This document shows, piece by piece, positions 7,118-14,944 of a stretch of 64,000 nt of DNA. Under the pieces are notes generated by a model. That model was not told where the DNA came from. It did no database searches and was given only the letters and a program-made list of their open reading frames with translations. The position numbers and the translations under genes are program-made. Each line of letters opens with the position of its first letter. Within the stretch, counting starts at the first letter, position 1. The stretch is from the NCBI GenBank assembly GCA_016845365.1, contig JAERST010000013.1, positions 1 through 64,000 on the forward strand, read 5' to 3'. This stretch comes from Methanobacteriota archaeon (lineage in GTDB: Archaea; Thermoplasmatota; Poseidoniia; Poseidoniales; Thalassarchaeaceae).

Positions 7118-8139
7118 TCGAGGCAAAGGTCGCTGGCTGGAAGCGTGACCGCGTCGGCGAACTCGCCGCTGTACTCTCCTCTGATGGAGTTCTCGGAATC
7201 GTCGATATCAGCGGCGTTCCAGCCAAGAATATGCTCAGCATGCGCGATGATTTGCGCAACAGCATGAGCATCACCATGGCCAAGAAGACACTGATGCGCC
7301 TCGCTTGGGAGCAGTCTGGTCGCCCAATGGGTGAATTGGAGACTCTTCTCGATGGTGCAATTCAGCCTGCTATTGTCCACAGTTCTTCGATGAACGCATT
7401 CCAACTCTTCTCGGAACTCGAGAAGACCAAGCAGGGCCGCGCAGCCAAGGAAGGCGAAGCGGCCCCAATGGACATCGTCGTCGAGAAGGGACCGACCGAG
7501 TTCGGACCTGGTCCAATCGTCGGTGAGTTCAACGCGGTCGGAATCCCAGCAAAGATCGACAAGGGTAAGGTCGCCATTCAGAAGACCACAACCGTTGTTG
7601 AGAAGGGAGAGGCAATCTCTGCCGACCTCGGAATCATGCTCGCAAAGCTCGGAATCAACCCGATTGAAATCGGAATCATTCTGACTGGAGCAATCGAGGA
7701 CGGATTCCTCTTCGAGGCCGATGCACTCGACCTCGACACGGATGGATTCCGCTCGGACATCATTACAGCGACCTCAGGCGCGTTCAACCTCGCCTGCAAT
7801 ATCCGCTGGTTCTCTTCACAGACAATGCCAACCCTACTGGCCAAGGCCAGCGGCGAGGCAACATCTGTCGCTGTGGAAGCGGGCATCACCAACGATGTCA
7901 CGATTCCACTATTCATCTCGCGTGCGAACGCACGCGCGCTGGCCCTAGCAGGCCAGCTAGATTCCTCTGCGCTTGACGACGAGTTGGCGGCGGCACTCGG
8001 TGCTGCTGCTAGCGCCGCCGCCAGCGCACCCGTCGCAACCTCTGATGCGGCAGACTCAGTCGAGGAAACTCCGGCTGAGGAGGAAGAAGAGGAAGAGGAG
8101 GAAGCTGCGTTCGGTGGACTTGGCGACCTCTTCGGCTGA
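7114..8139 (+). CDS. rpl10: ribosomal protein uL10 (P0)
   Basis: Stalk scaffold protein that anchors L12 dimers and contacts uL11 and 23S rRNA. The N-terminal domain ([31 protein letters not shown]) is canonical. The archaeal/eukaryal P0 insertion domain follows ([30 protein letters not shown]). The protein ends in helical L12-binding segments and the Ala-rich, Glu-rich tail [11 protein letters not shown], the P-protein factor-binding tail also seen in L12. Length is 341 aa. Start at 7114 overlaps the rpl1 stop. Because uL11 here lacks its N-terminal domain, the stalk-base contact surface of this L10 may be altered. Confidence 0.96.
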   Translation: MIEAKVAGWKRDRVGELAAVLSSDGVLGIVDISGVPAKNMLSMRDDLRNSMSITMAKKTLMRLAWEQSGRPMGELETLLDGAIQPAIVHSSSMNAFQLFSELEKTKQGRAAKEGEAAPMDIVVEKGPTEFGPGPIVGEFNAVGIPAKIDKGKVAIQKTTTVVEKGEAISADLGIMLAKLGINPIEIGIILTGAIEDGFLFEADALDLDTDGFRSDIITATSGAFNLACNIRWFSSQTMPTLLAKASGEATSVAVEAGITNDVTIPLFISRANARALALAGQLDSSALDDELAAALGAAASAAASAPVATSDAADSVEETPAEEEEEEEEEAAFGGLGDLFG

Positions 8140-8155
8140 AAAAAAAGGTGAGAAA

Positions 8156-8467
8156 ATGGAATACGTATATGCTGCAATGCTTCTGCACTCCGCAGAGAAG
8201 GATATTGATGAAGACGGTGTGAGCTCAGTTCTGAGCGCCGCTGGTGTGGATGTTGACGGTGCCCGTGTAAAGGCGCTCGTTACTTCACTCGGCGATGTTG
8301 ACATCGGTGAGGCAATGGCTACCGCTGTCGCTGCACCTGTCGCTGCTGCCCCAGCTGCTGCTGGTGGCTCGAGCGACGCTCCTGCTGCTGAGGAAGCTCC
8401 AGCTGAAGAAGAGGAAGAGGAAGACGACGCCGGTGGCTTCGAAGGACTCGGATCTCTCTTCGGCTGA
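8156..8467 (+). CDS. rpl12: ribosomal protein P1 (archaeal L12)
   Basis: Flexible stalk protein that recruits translation GTPases. The N-terminal dimerisation domain is [34 protein letters not shown], followed by an Ala/Pro hinge and an acidic tail ending [11 protein letters not shown], nearly identical to the end of L10. The ORF track start at 7973 is an out-of-frame extension through rpl10; the ATG at 8156, preceded by AAAGGTGAGAAA, gives the standard 103-aa protein. It is the last gene of the plus-strand ribosomal run. Confidence 0.95.
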   Translation: MEYVYAAMLLHSAEKDIDEDGVSSVLSAAGVDVDGARVKALVTSLGDVDIGEAMATAVAAPVAAAPAAAGGSSDAPAAEEAPAEEEEEEDDAGGFEGLGSLFG

Positions 8468-8500
8468 AGCCCAGAGCAAGCGAGAATCACACTCCTGCAA

Positions 8501-8517
8501 CCACCGCTGAGCGGTGG
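8501..8517 (+). terminator. hairpin after rpl12
   Basis: CCACCGC-TGA-GCGGTGG is a perfect 7-bp stem with a 3-nt loop, 33 nt after the rpl12 stop and followed by no T-run. It is a candidate 3' boundary of the ribosomal operon transcript. Confidence 0.4.
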
Positions 8518-8720
8518 CTATCAGGTCGTGCGGACGCTGGCCGCTCCAATGGGCGGATGCCGGGGGACGGCTCACCCTTTCCTCGTCCAGGCTGCACGAC
8601 GGACGCGTCGGACCCCCGTTGGCTGAATTTGCCAGCGGCGCTCGATGCGACTACACGAAGTCGCTACGCGCGACCGATGTGACCGGGCAACATGGTCGAG
8701 CGGTTGAGCTGACCATGCAG
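8518..8720. other. unassigned GC-rich intergenic stretch
   Basis: About 200 bp between the rpl12 hairpin and the end of the convergent GTPase gene. No conserved coding frame is seen on either strand; the ORF 8514-8933 mostly overlaps the GTPase antisense. The sequence contains several short self-complementary GC segments (for example GCCGGGGGACGGC), so a structured RNA is possible. I did not find the conserved cores of SRP RNA (GGAAGGAAGCA), RNase P RNA or a tRNA. Confidence 0.35.
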
Positions 8721-8771
8721 GTTCAGGACTTGGCCTCGTTCACGACTTGGCCTGGTTCACGACTTGGCGTG
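8721..8771. repeat. three tandem 17-bp direct repeats at the GTPase 3' end
   Basis: Units GTTCAGGACTTGGCCTC, GTTCACGACTTGGCCTG and GTTCACGACTTGGCGTG follow each other without gaps. The third contains the stop codon (TCA on plus, 8757-8759) of the minus-strand GTPase gene, so the repeat arose by slippage or duplication at the gene end. It is noncoding apart from that last unit. Confidence 0.85.
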
Positions 8772-10043
8772 AATGCGAATGATGTCGCCATTCTCGACCT
8801 CGTGGTCGGCACCGATGACGCGCCCACTGCGCGCATCGGTGGCGCGGATGAATCCGTCTCCAAGGTCAGTGTGAACCGCGTAGGCAAGCCCCTTTGCAGT
8901 GGTTCCTTCGGCGATGAGGATGGCGTCTGGTAGAACGTTCCCATCGCCATCTACCCAATGGGTTTCGTCTTGCACAGGGTATGCGACTCGTCGGTTCAGC
9001 CTATCGAAGACGATGTTGCCGACTAGGCCAACGAGTCCTCCCCCTGACCAAGATGTGAGGGACTCTCCTATCGATGCGAGAGCTGCCCTTTGAGCTTCGG
9101 AGAGTTTATTCTCACCCTCGGCCGAGATTGTGAATTCAGTTTGTCCAGGCCGGTGCTCGATCAGTCCTGCCGCACTGGCGCGGCTGAGTGCGAGTTCTGC
9201 CTCAGCGCTAGATGGGACGAGTATTCCACCGCTGGATTCGACGAGCGCTGCGAGTTCTTGCCAAGCATCCTCAGGCGCTCGGTCAGCTTTGTTGGCCGCG
9301 ATGCAGATCGGGAATAGCGCAGTCCTAACCGACTTTGCAAGCGTGGTCAATTCAGCCTGCCCCCAATCCCAAGGCACTCCGGCATCGGGGTGCTGCGAGC
9401 CTACAGCAGCGATTGCAGCAATCACTTGGGCCTCGCTGGCACCGATGCCGCTCAATTGCTCATGCAGATAGGTTGCCAGCGCTTTCTCCCCCTCAGATTG
9501 AACTCGTCGGGCGCCGCGCTGCCAACTCGACTCGATTATTCCACGAATCCACGCGTCGAGTTCACCAAGTAAGAATTCGTGTTCCTCAACCGGATTCGAA
9601 CCTCCCTCTCCAACAGGATTGCCCTCAAGATCGGTCGAACCCGATACATCGACGACTTGGATGAGAGCATCACAACGGGCGAGGTCAGAGAGGAATTGGT
9701 TCCCTCGCCCGCGCCCTTCGTGAGCACCCGGGACCAACCCAGCCACATCGACGAGGGTTACAGGAACCAATCGATTGTGGCCAACACAAGAGCCGGTATT
9801 TGGAGTGCAAATACTGCCTGCGCGAGGGTCGTCTGAACTCGTCGCCTCAAGCCGTCCATCAGCCTCGCGCCTCTCCCTCAGTGCCGCGCAGGCACACGGT
9901 TCTCGTAGTGGAATCCAAGCCACACCGACATTCGGTTCTATCGTCGTAAATGGATAATTGGCGATGTCCACAGGAGTCTGAGTCAGAGCCGAGAATGTCG
10001 TGGACTTACCCACATTCGGCTTGCCGACCAGTCCAATCCTCAT
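8757..10043 (-). CDS. ychF: OBG-family GTPase/ATPase, archaeal YchF type
   Basis: Cytosolic P-loop NTPase of the Obg/YchF group, associated with ribosomes. The G1 loop GLVGKPNVGKST is at residues about 4-15, and the switch region is NYPFTTIEPNVGVAW. G3 is DVAGLVPGAHEGRGRGNQFLSDL and the G4-like motif is NKAD. The C-terminus has a TGS-like domain (AYAVHTDLGDGFIRATDARSGRVIGADHEVENGDIIRIH). An insertion after the switch contains several cysteines (CACAAL, CTPNTGSC), a feature shared by archaeal members. The ATG at 10043 (MRIGLVGK) is the standard start; the track start at 10061 adds six residues. It ends inside a 17-bp tandem repeat. Confidence 0.9.
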   Translation of the reverse strand: MRIGLVGKPNVGKSTTFSALTQTPVDIANYPFTTIEPNVGVAWIPLREPCACAALRERREADGRLEATSSDDPRAGSICTPNTGSCVGHNRLVPVTLVDVAGLVPGAHEGRGRGNQFLSDLARCDALIQVVDVSGSTDLEGNPVGEGGSNPVEEHEFLLGELDAWIRGIIESSWQRGARRVQSEGEKALATYLHEQLSGIGASEAQVIAAIAAVGSQHPDAGVPWDWGQAELTTLAKSVRTALFPICIAANKADRAPEDAWQELAALVESSGGILVPSSAEAELALSRASAAGLIEHRPGQTEFTISAEGENKLSEAQRAALASIGESLTSWSGGGLVGLVGNIVFDRLNRRVAYPVQDETHWVDGDGNVLPDAILIAEGTTAKGLAYAVHTDLGDGFIRATDARSGRVIGADHEVENGDIIRIHAKS

Positions 10044-10128
10044 ACAATCCCCTGTATCCAACTCGGGCGTTCAGCCCTCAACTTGACGGTCCACCAATTT
10101 GGCCGCCCGAGTAATTCGCCGCTAGTGA

Positions 10129-11796
10129 TCAGAGGTCGGTCGCAGAACCAGCCTCATCCGACTCGCCGACCGGCACGACGACTGTGTCCATTCCAGCGCC
10201 AGAGCCGAGGATTCGAGCCACAGTCGTCGCCGTAGCGAGATTGTAGGTGTCCGCCTCGAGGCTCGAGGCGTCCTCACTGCCCTCACCGACAATGTTCCCG
10301 CGGAATAGACCGCTGACCATGTTCAGGCAGTGCAGAATCATTGCAATCACTACGAAGTAGAAGATTACCGAGCCTGCCACAGACAATTCGTGAGCCAGGC
10401 TCGATGGGTCCTCGACGCCAGCGTCGAGTAGAGCCATGTCGATGGCGTTCGAGGTCAAAGTAACCATCAATCCCAACAAAACGCCGCCCGACATCAGCCA
10501 GAAAGCAGTGCGTGCGCGGCTTGCAGAAGCCAACTCGCGCCCAGTAATCGACGGGTAAAGAGCCAGAACCGCACCGAAATTCAACGGCACCAAAACGGCC
10601 CAGCGGCCCATCTCATCGATGGTTGCCGCAAGCCCGGTCAAAGCATCGGTGCCGGAGACTGAATCAGTCTGAATGAACAAAGCACCAACAAAGACCGGCA
10701 CCATCGCCATCACACCGAGATTCATCTCAGCCAATCCAGCCCCGTTAGGGTTGGAACCAGAAGAATCCCCACCGCGCATAGTCAACATCACATTTGCACA
10801 GAAGGCAATCACCGGAATTGCAGCGAGTGCAAGCAAGAAGCTCGAGACAACCATGTCCGATTGTCCCATCGCCATCTCGCCAGCATCCAAGCCGAACAAG
10901 TCAGCGACCAGCTTTCCATCGCGGGCACCGAGCGGCTGCAGAGTGAACAGTCCACCGAGCAAGGTCGCGCCAACCAAAGTGCGCGACCAAAGCGCATTGC
11001 CGCTCGCAACGCTGGCAGCGTAGAGAACGATTCCAGCCGTCGACATGAAGAAGAATCCACCAGATTGCAAGCGGTACATCAACCACTGACCATCGCCATC
11101 GGTAATCGCGCCGGTGACAATTCCAGCGACCAAATTGAATGACTCAGCCATCAATCCAAACAGAATCAACCAAGCCGGCGCAGAGACCGAACCAGCACGG
11201 TTCGCCAATGTCAAAAGTTGGTTAATCACAATCGCTGCAACAGCCAACACGTGAATTCCAGTGCCAATAACCAGCACCTTAATTCCCAAAATTTCGGGGG
11301 CGTGCGAGCCGATTATCATCACTACAACCGACCCCGAGTAAAGGAAGGAGACGAGGGTGCCGTTGCGCTCACTCGCCAAATCGGTGCCTAGCAACTTCGG
11401 CAAAACGTGCAATCCACAACCGATGATCGCCATCGACACACCGCCGAAGATAGTCACGGCCTTGCCGGTAGCAGCAAGAGTCTCGGCGGTCGGGTCGTAA
11501 CCCCATGCACCGAGTGAATGCAAAGCGGTAGGGTCGTGAGCCAGCCACAGACCCTCGAAAGTAAACAGCCCACCGAGCATCAACCACAGGGCTGACTGAA
11601 CAATCCATGCTCGTGCCGCAGAGCCTGAACGGCCCTCCACCAATTCGATTCCAGGACCAAGGGCCTTCTCGAGCATGAACATCCCCATGCCACGAGCGAC
11701 GTCGGAGAATATCCACAGGCCACGGTGAACGAGGACGTAGAAGATGAGGGCGCAAGCCCAGAAAACTGTGAGAGTTGAGAGTACCGAATCCATCAT
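10129..11796 (-). CDS. polytopic membrane protein resembling heme-copper oxidase subunit I, ligands apparently missing
   Basis: About 555 residues with roughly 12-14 hydrophobic helices. Two stretches recall oxidase subunit I: IGCGLHVLPKLLGTDLASER (compare G-G-F-G-N-W-x-V-P-L-x-I-G) and LNFGAVLALYPSITGREL followed by ARTAFWLMSGGVLLG (compare G-A-V-F-A-x-x-x-G-x-Y-Y-W-F-P-K-x-x-G-R and the following W-L-x-F-I-G helix). SHAPEILG sits where H-P-E-V-Y is expected. If this alignment holds, the low-spin heme histidine before the first stretch is replaced (ATGKAVTIFGG) and the H-x-H of helix X reads GRWAV. No HH pair is seen. The protein may therefore be a non-catalytic or differently liganded relative. 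An unrelated membrane protein remains possible. The ATG at 11796 has GAGGTG just upstream. A small membrane gene precedes it with an 8-bp gap. Confidence 0.45.
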   Translation of the reverse strand: MMDSVLSTLTVFWACALIFYVLVHRGLWIFSDVARGMGMFMLEKALGPGIELVEGRSGSAARAWIVQSALWLMLGGLFTFEGLWLAHDPTALHSLGAWGYDPTAETLAATGKAVTIFGGVSMAIIGCGLHVLPKLLGTDLASERNGTLVSFLYSGSVVVMIIGSHAPEILGIKVLVIGTGIHVLAVAAIVINQLLTLANRAGSVSAPAWLILFGLMAESFNLVAGIVTGAITDGDGQWLMYRLQSGGFFFMSTAGIVLYAASVASGNALWSRTLVGATLLGGLFTLQPLGARDGKLVADLFGLDAGEMAMGQSDMVVSSFLLALAAIPVIAFCANVMLTMRGGDSSGSNPNGAGLAEMNLGVMAMVPVFVGALFIQTDSVSGTDALTGLAATIDEMGRWAVLVPLNFGAVLALYPSITGRELASASRARTAFWLMSGGVLLGLMVTLTSNAIDMALLDAGVEDPSSLAHELSVAGSVIFYFVVIAMILHCLNMVSGLFRGNIVGEGSEDASSLEADTYNLATATTVARILGSGAGMDTVVVPVGESDEAGSATDL

Positions 11797-11803
11797 GACC
11801 ACC

Positions 11804-12061
11804 TCACTCGCGAGTTGCCTCCGTAATCATCGTCGCAACAATCGCAAACATTCCGAAGGTCGCTCCGAGGATGAAGAACCAGATTCCGCCGGTTAATGCG
11901 CCGAAGGTTTCGAAGTCCGAAATTACTGGATAATCCTGACCGGGGTAGAGGATGCTGAAGACCACCATGAAGATGAGAGCGGAGACCAAAGCTCCGACCA
12001 ATATCACCCTTGAAGCCGCGGGTTCGTTATCGCCTTGCAGAAATCCGTCGTCATTTGTCAT
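11804..12061 (-). CDS. small two-helix membrane protein, partner of the oxidase-like gene
   Basis: An 85-residue protein with an acidic N-terminus (MTNDDGFLQGDNEP) and two membrane helices (VILVGALVSALIFMVVFSILY and GIWFFILGATFGMFAIVATMI). I do not recognise a family. Its stop lies 8 bp before the start of the oxidase-like membrane protein on the same strand, so the two probably act together, as small accessory subunits often do beside respiratory membrane proteins. The ATG at 12061 is preferred over the upstream track start. Confidence 0.6.
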   Translation of the reverse strand: MTNDDGFLQGDNEPAASRVILVGALVSALIFMVVFSILYPGQDYPVISDFETFGALTGGIWFFILGATFGMFAIVATMITEATRE

Positions 12062-12095
12062 GCTGACACCACTGACCCACAAAACTTCGTGGGCA

Positions 12096-12124
12096 GACCG
12101 ACCACCGGAGATTTGCCCTTAAGC
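12096..12124 (-). promoter_or_regulatory. possible promoter with GCTTAA and GGTGGTCGGTC
   Basis: Read on the minus strand, GCTTAA is followed after 12 nt by GGTGGTCGGTC, 35 nt before the small membrane gene. The secE leader element also contains GCTTAA and the identical 11-mer GGTGGTCGGTC, with different spacing. This may be a weaker third member of that element family. Confidence 0.3.
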
Positions 12125-12131
12125 ATTGGGC

Positions 12132-12148
12132 GAGGGACGTAGTCCCTC
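12132..12148 (-). terminator. hairpin after the radical SAM gene
   Basis: GAGGGAC-GTA-GTCCCTC is a perfect 7-bp stem located 3 nt beyond the stop codon of the minus-strand radical SAM gene, a probable 3' end or processing signal. No clear T-run follows. Confidence 0.4.
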
Positions 12149-12151
12149 ACC

Positions 12152-13291
12152 TCAGGGCGCTCGCATTAGGTCAACGCGGTTGCCTCTGCGGTCGCGCCCT
12201 GTACCGAGGGGCGTCGGGAGCGAGAGATCTGAGGAGATTTCTGAGCTCCAGACGGCTTTACAATCGCAGTCTAATCCTTTGAATTCGGCTAATTCTCGTG
12301 AGACTGAGTAGCGTTCGATTGCGGCGACCACATGCTTGTCGCATTGGCCGCAATTGTGGGCGCCGCGGATTTTTCCGCCCGCGGTTGGATGTACGATGAT
12401 GCGGGCGTCGTCGTCGACGGTCGCTTCGTGGGTTCTCTGAATCATTTCGACGAGCGACCATAGCCATGGCGGGCGGTATTCGCGATTGCGGAAGAGTCGG
12501 TCGACGATGGTTCGATTTTGGATGTTCATTGGGTTGATCGATACCTCGTCGGATAGCGGGGCGACTTCGACGAGCCACTTTGAGGTGTGTTCGAGAGCGT
12601 CGCCCTCGCTCATGAATGGGGGCTTGAAAATTAGGTAGGTTTTGACTCGAAGACCGTTGGCGCGCAAGTCTTCTACAGACTTGCGCCAGGTCTTCGTTGA
12701 GAAGCCTTTGTTGACGTGAAATCGCAGCACTGCGTCGTCGTAGGCTTCGAGTCCAATCGCTACTGTCGTGTTTGGATTGTGATTTGCGAGGAAGGCGAGT
12801 TTCTCCGGTTTGCACATGTGAGCTTGGGCTTCGACGATGAGGTGCAGGCCTCGTTCGTGGGTCTCGCGGAGGACGTGTTCCTGCCATTCGACAGGGTTCT
12901 CTTGGTCTTCGAAGAATGTCCCCGAGGTGTAGACCTTGACCATGCTACAACCATCGAAGTCCTTGGTTTGCTTCTTGGCGTATTCCCATTGTGCGAAGAG
13001 GTCGTCTGCTGTGACATCATCGCGAACGTCGTTGAAGTATCCGCAGAAGGTACAACCGGATTTCCACCACCAAGCGCAGCCGCGAGTTCGCAAAATCACC
13101 GTCGCGGCTTGGCAAGGAGTCCCATCGGGCATGCGCTCGGGTGTGACGTAGACGGTTGCGGGCTTGCTCGCGTCCCACGATTCTCTGCGGGCGATGGACT
13201 CAGCTGTGTTCTCGGGCGCCTTGACCAGATGGTGGACCTTGACGGCGGGCGAGCCGTCGCCCATCATGCCGCACGCTTGAGCCATATCCAT
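12152..13291 (-). CDS. radical SAM protein, archaeosine biosynthesis (RaSEA) type
   Basis: Radical SAM enzyme resembling RaSEA, which with ArcS converts the preQ0-Lys adduct at tRNA position 15 to archaeosine. The cluster motif is TRGCAWWWKSGCTFCGYFND (about residues 65-84), with the family-specific C-G-Y-x-x-D. Further family-like segments are VKVYTSGTFFED, IVEAQAHMCKPEKL and VAIGLEAYDDAVLRFHVNKGF. The C-terminus has further cysteines (HNCGQC, LDCDC). Length is 379 aa. The ORF track extends upstream to 13687, but that 132-residue extension is basic, unconserved and antisense to the plus-strand acyltransferase; the ATG at 13291 (MDMAQACG) or 13285 is the real start. The divergent spacing of about 80 bp leaves room for promoters. 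Confidence 0.85.
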   Translation of the reverse strand: MDMAQACGMMGDGSPAVKVHHLVKAPENTAESIARRESWDASKPATVYVTPERMPDGTPCQAATVILRTRGCAWWWKSGCTFCGYFNDVRDDVTADDLFAQWEYAKKQTKDFDGCSMVKVYTSGTFFEDQENPVEWQEHVLRETHERGLHLIVEAQAHMCKPEKLAFLANHNPNTTVAIGLEAYDDAVLRFHVNKGFSTKTWRKSVEDLRANGLRVKTYLIFKPPFMSEGDALEHTSKWLVEVAPLSDEVSINPMNIQNRTIVDRLFRNREYRPPWLWSLVEMIQRTHEATVDDDARIIVHPTAGGKIRGAHNCGQCDKHVVAAIERYSVSRELAEFKGLDCDCKAVWSSEISSDLSLPTPLGTGRDRRGNRVDLMRAP

Positions 13292-13372
13292 TCGGCTGTC
13301 GGGCTCGTCTTGATTGTGCCGCCGTGCCAAATTTGATGACCGATGCGCCTCGACAGGGTTCGGGGTGGGTGA

Positions 13373-14092
13373 GTGAAGTCGTTTGAGTTGGTCCAGAACT
13401 TTCTCACCTTGCTCATCGTTCCCTTCCTCGCAGCGGTAGTCGGGATTGCTTCTGCGCCCGCGGTCTGGATGTTTCTCGAGGCGCGGGCGCTGCTCGTCAA
13501 GCAGGAATATTGGGTCGAGATTCTCGGTACGAGCCTTGCCCTCGGAATGGCTTGTATGATCTGGGGAACTACCTTGGTGATGCTGAGCGGATTCCTTGGG
13601 GGTTTGTTCCGACCACGCTTGGAACCGGGGCGCTACCCTCTGCGTTCCTTCGTCACGATTCAATGGGCGTGGTCGATGATTTTCCATCGGATTGCGCTGC
13701 TTTTCCTCAAGACTCTGGTCCCCTCATTCATGGGTACTGCCTACTATCGCATGTCGGGTGCGAAGATTGGTTCTGGTTGTCAAATCAATACTGAGAATCT
13801 CAACGACGCGGGGTCGGTTGTCATCGGTGACCGCGTCGTTATTGGTGGCCACGCGGTCATCAATGCACATCTAGTCGAGCGTGGCGAATTGGTCATGGCT
13901 CCGGTCAAGATTGGTGATGATGCGTTGATTGGAGCCAACTCGACCGTCCAGCCCGGATGTACGATTGGCGCTGGAGCGGTCGTCGCCAATAAGGCGGTAC
14001 TTGCGAAGTGGACCGAGATTCCGCCGGGCGAAATCTGGGGCGGAATTCCCGCCAAGTGCATCCGCCTTGCCGACGGTTCAAAACCGCAGTGA
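13373..14092 (+). CDS. membrane-anchored left-handed beta-helix (hexapeptide) acyltransferase-like protein
   Basis: Residues 1 to about 120 contain two or three membrane segments (FLTLLIVPFLAAVVGIASAPAVWMF, WVEILGTSLALGMACMIWGTTLVML). The rest is a hexapeptide-repeat beta-helix: GAKIGSGCQINTENLND, VVIGDRVVIGGHAVINAH, VKIGDDALIGANSTVQPGCTIGAGAVVANKAV. The ending GEIWGGIPAKCIR is the usual terminus of acetyl/acyltransferases of this type. A membrane anchor joined to such a domain suggests modification of a membrane lipid, glycan or surface polymer; the substrate is unknown. The start is a GTG at 13373, preceded by GGGTGA. The gene is divergent from the radical SAM gene. Confidence 0.75.
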   Translation: MKSFELVQNFLTLLIVPFLAAVVGIASAPAVWMFLEARALLVKQEYWVEILGTSLALGMACMIWGTTLVMLSGFLGGLFRPRLEPGRYPLRSFVTIQWAWSMIFHRIALLFLKTLVPSFMGTAYYRMSGAKIGSGCQINTENLNDAGSVVIGDRVVIGGHAVINAHLVERGELVMAPVKIGDDALIGANSTVQPGCTIGAGAVVANKAVLAKWTEIPPGEIWGGIPAKCIRLADGSKPQ

Positions 14093-14172
14093 AACTGCTG
14101 TGGCTTGAGTGCGAAATGCTGCGCAGTAGCGCGATTTAGTTGATTTGAGCCGAGAGCGGGTCTCGCCGAGAA

Positions 14173-14799
14173 TCACTCGTCGTCGACTTCTTCTTCGGGC
14201 TCGTCTGCAGCCATCTCTTCTGCTGCATCGGCTGCCGCCTCAAGCGCCTCATCCATGCGCTCGCGGAAGGTAGCCTGCTTGAGTTCCTGCTCCCGAATCG
14301 CTTCGATGGCCGCATCGATCATATCGTAGCGGGTCTGAATCGCTGTGCTGAGGTCTTCGAAGAGCTTCATGTGTTGAGCATACCAATCGTCGCGAGCGGT
14401 CAATTGACCCTTGGCAACGCGCAGAGCCTCATCGAGGTCTTCTGCGACTTCGAAAACGCGACCGAGGCGAGCCGATTCGCGAGTGTACATCTCTTCCATC
14501 TTCTGCAATTCCGGCTCGAGGTGCTTTACTCGCTGAGAGTTCTTCGCACCATCGAGCTCGAGGTCGCGGATTCGGTTATCCTTCTCCGAAAGTAGACCCT
14601 CAAGTCCCTCTCGCTCGATCTCTTTCTCGATGGCCTCCTTCTCGAGGACATCGATCACCGCATCCTTCTCGTCGGAGGCCTCTTTGAGCGCGGAATATCC
14701 GGCGTAGAGTTTGTCCAGACGGTCCTTCTCCTTGACCAGATCCTCCTCCAATTGGCGGATTCGCAACTCAGGCGAAGCGCTGGTGTCTTCATCGCTCAT
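14173..14799 (-). CDS. coiled-coil protein of unknown function
   Basis: A 208-residue, highly charged protein. From about residue 10 to 125 it is a continuous heptad-rich helix (LRIRQLEEDLVKEKDRLDKL, KDNRIRDLELDGAKNSQRVKHLEPELQKMEEMY). A second helical part ends in an acidic tail (AADEPEEEVDDE). No catalytic motif is visible. The track start at 14907 gives an Arg-rich leader unlike the rest; the ATG at 14799 (MSDEDTSASPELR), preceded on the minus strand by GGCGAGGGACCCTC, is preferred. It could be a structural or chromosome-associated protein, but nothing in the sequence decides this. Confidence 0.7.
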   Translation of the reverse strand: MSDEDTSASPELRIRQLEEDLVKEKDRLDKLYAGYSALKEASDEKDAVIDVLEKEAIEKEIEREGLEGLLSEKDNRIRDLELDGAKNSQRVKHLEPELQKMEEMYTRESARLGRVFEVAEDLDEALRVAKGQLTARDDWYAQHMKLFEDLSTAIQTRYDMIDAAIEAIREQELKQATFRERMDEALEAAADAAEEMAADEPEEEVDDE

Positions 14800-14944
14800 G
14801 AGGGTCCCTCGCCACCTTCGACACTCGGCCCCGCTATAATTGCGGCGGAGCGATTGTTCTGCGAATTCGCGGTTGGAAAGTCCACGTAGCCGCCTCAGAA
14901 AAGGCAAATCTGCTCTGCCAAAGGCCGGCTATGGCGGCTCTGAC

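Noticed and set aside
8560-8600. GAGGAAAG on the minus strand near 8575, recalling the RNase P RNA core
   Set aside because: The following bases do not continue the conserved core, the second conserved region is missing, and the gap is too short for a whole RNase P RNA.
9580-9620. T-loop-like GGTTCGAATCCGG on the minus strand, as in a tRNA
   Set aside because: It is inside the YchF coding frame (GEGGSNPVEE) and no acceptor, D or anticodon stems can be built around it.
13292-13687. N-terminal extension of the radical SAM ORF
   Set aside because: The 132 extra residues are unconserved in character and antisense to the membrane-anchored acyltransferase, which has clear domains; an ATG at 13291 gives a normal start.
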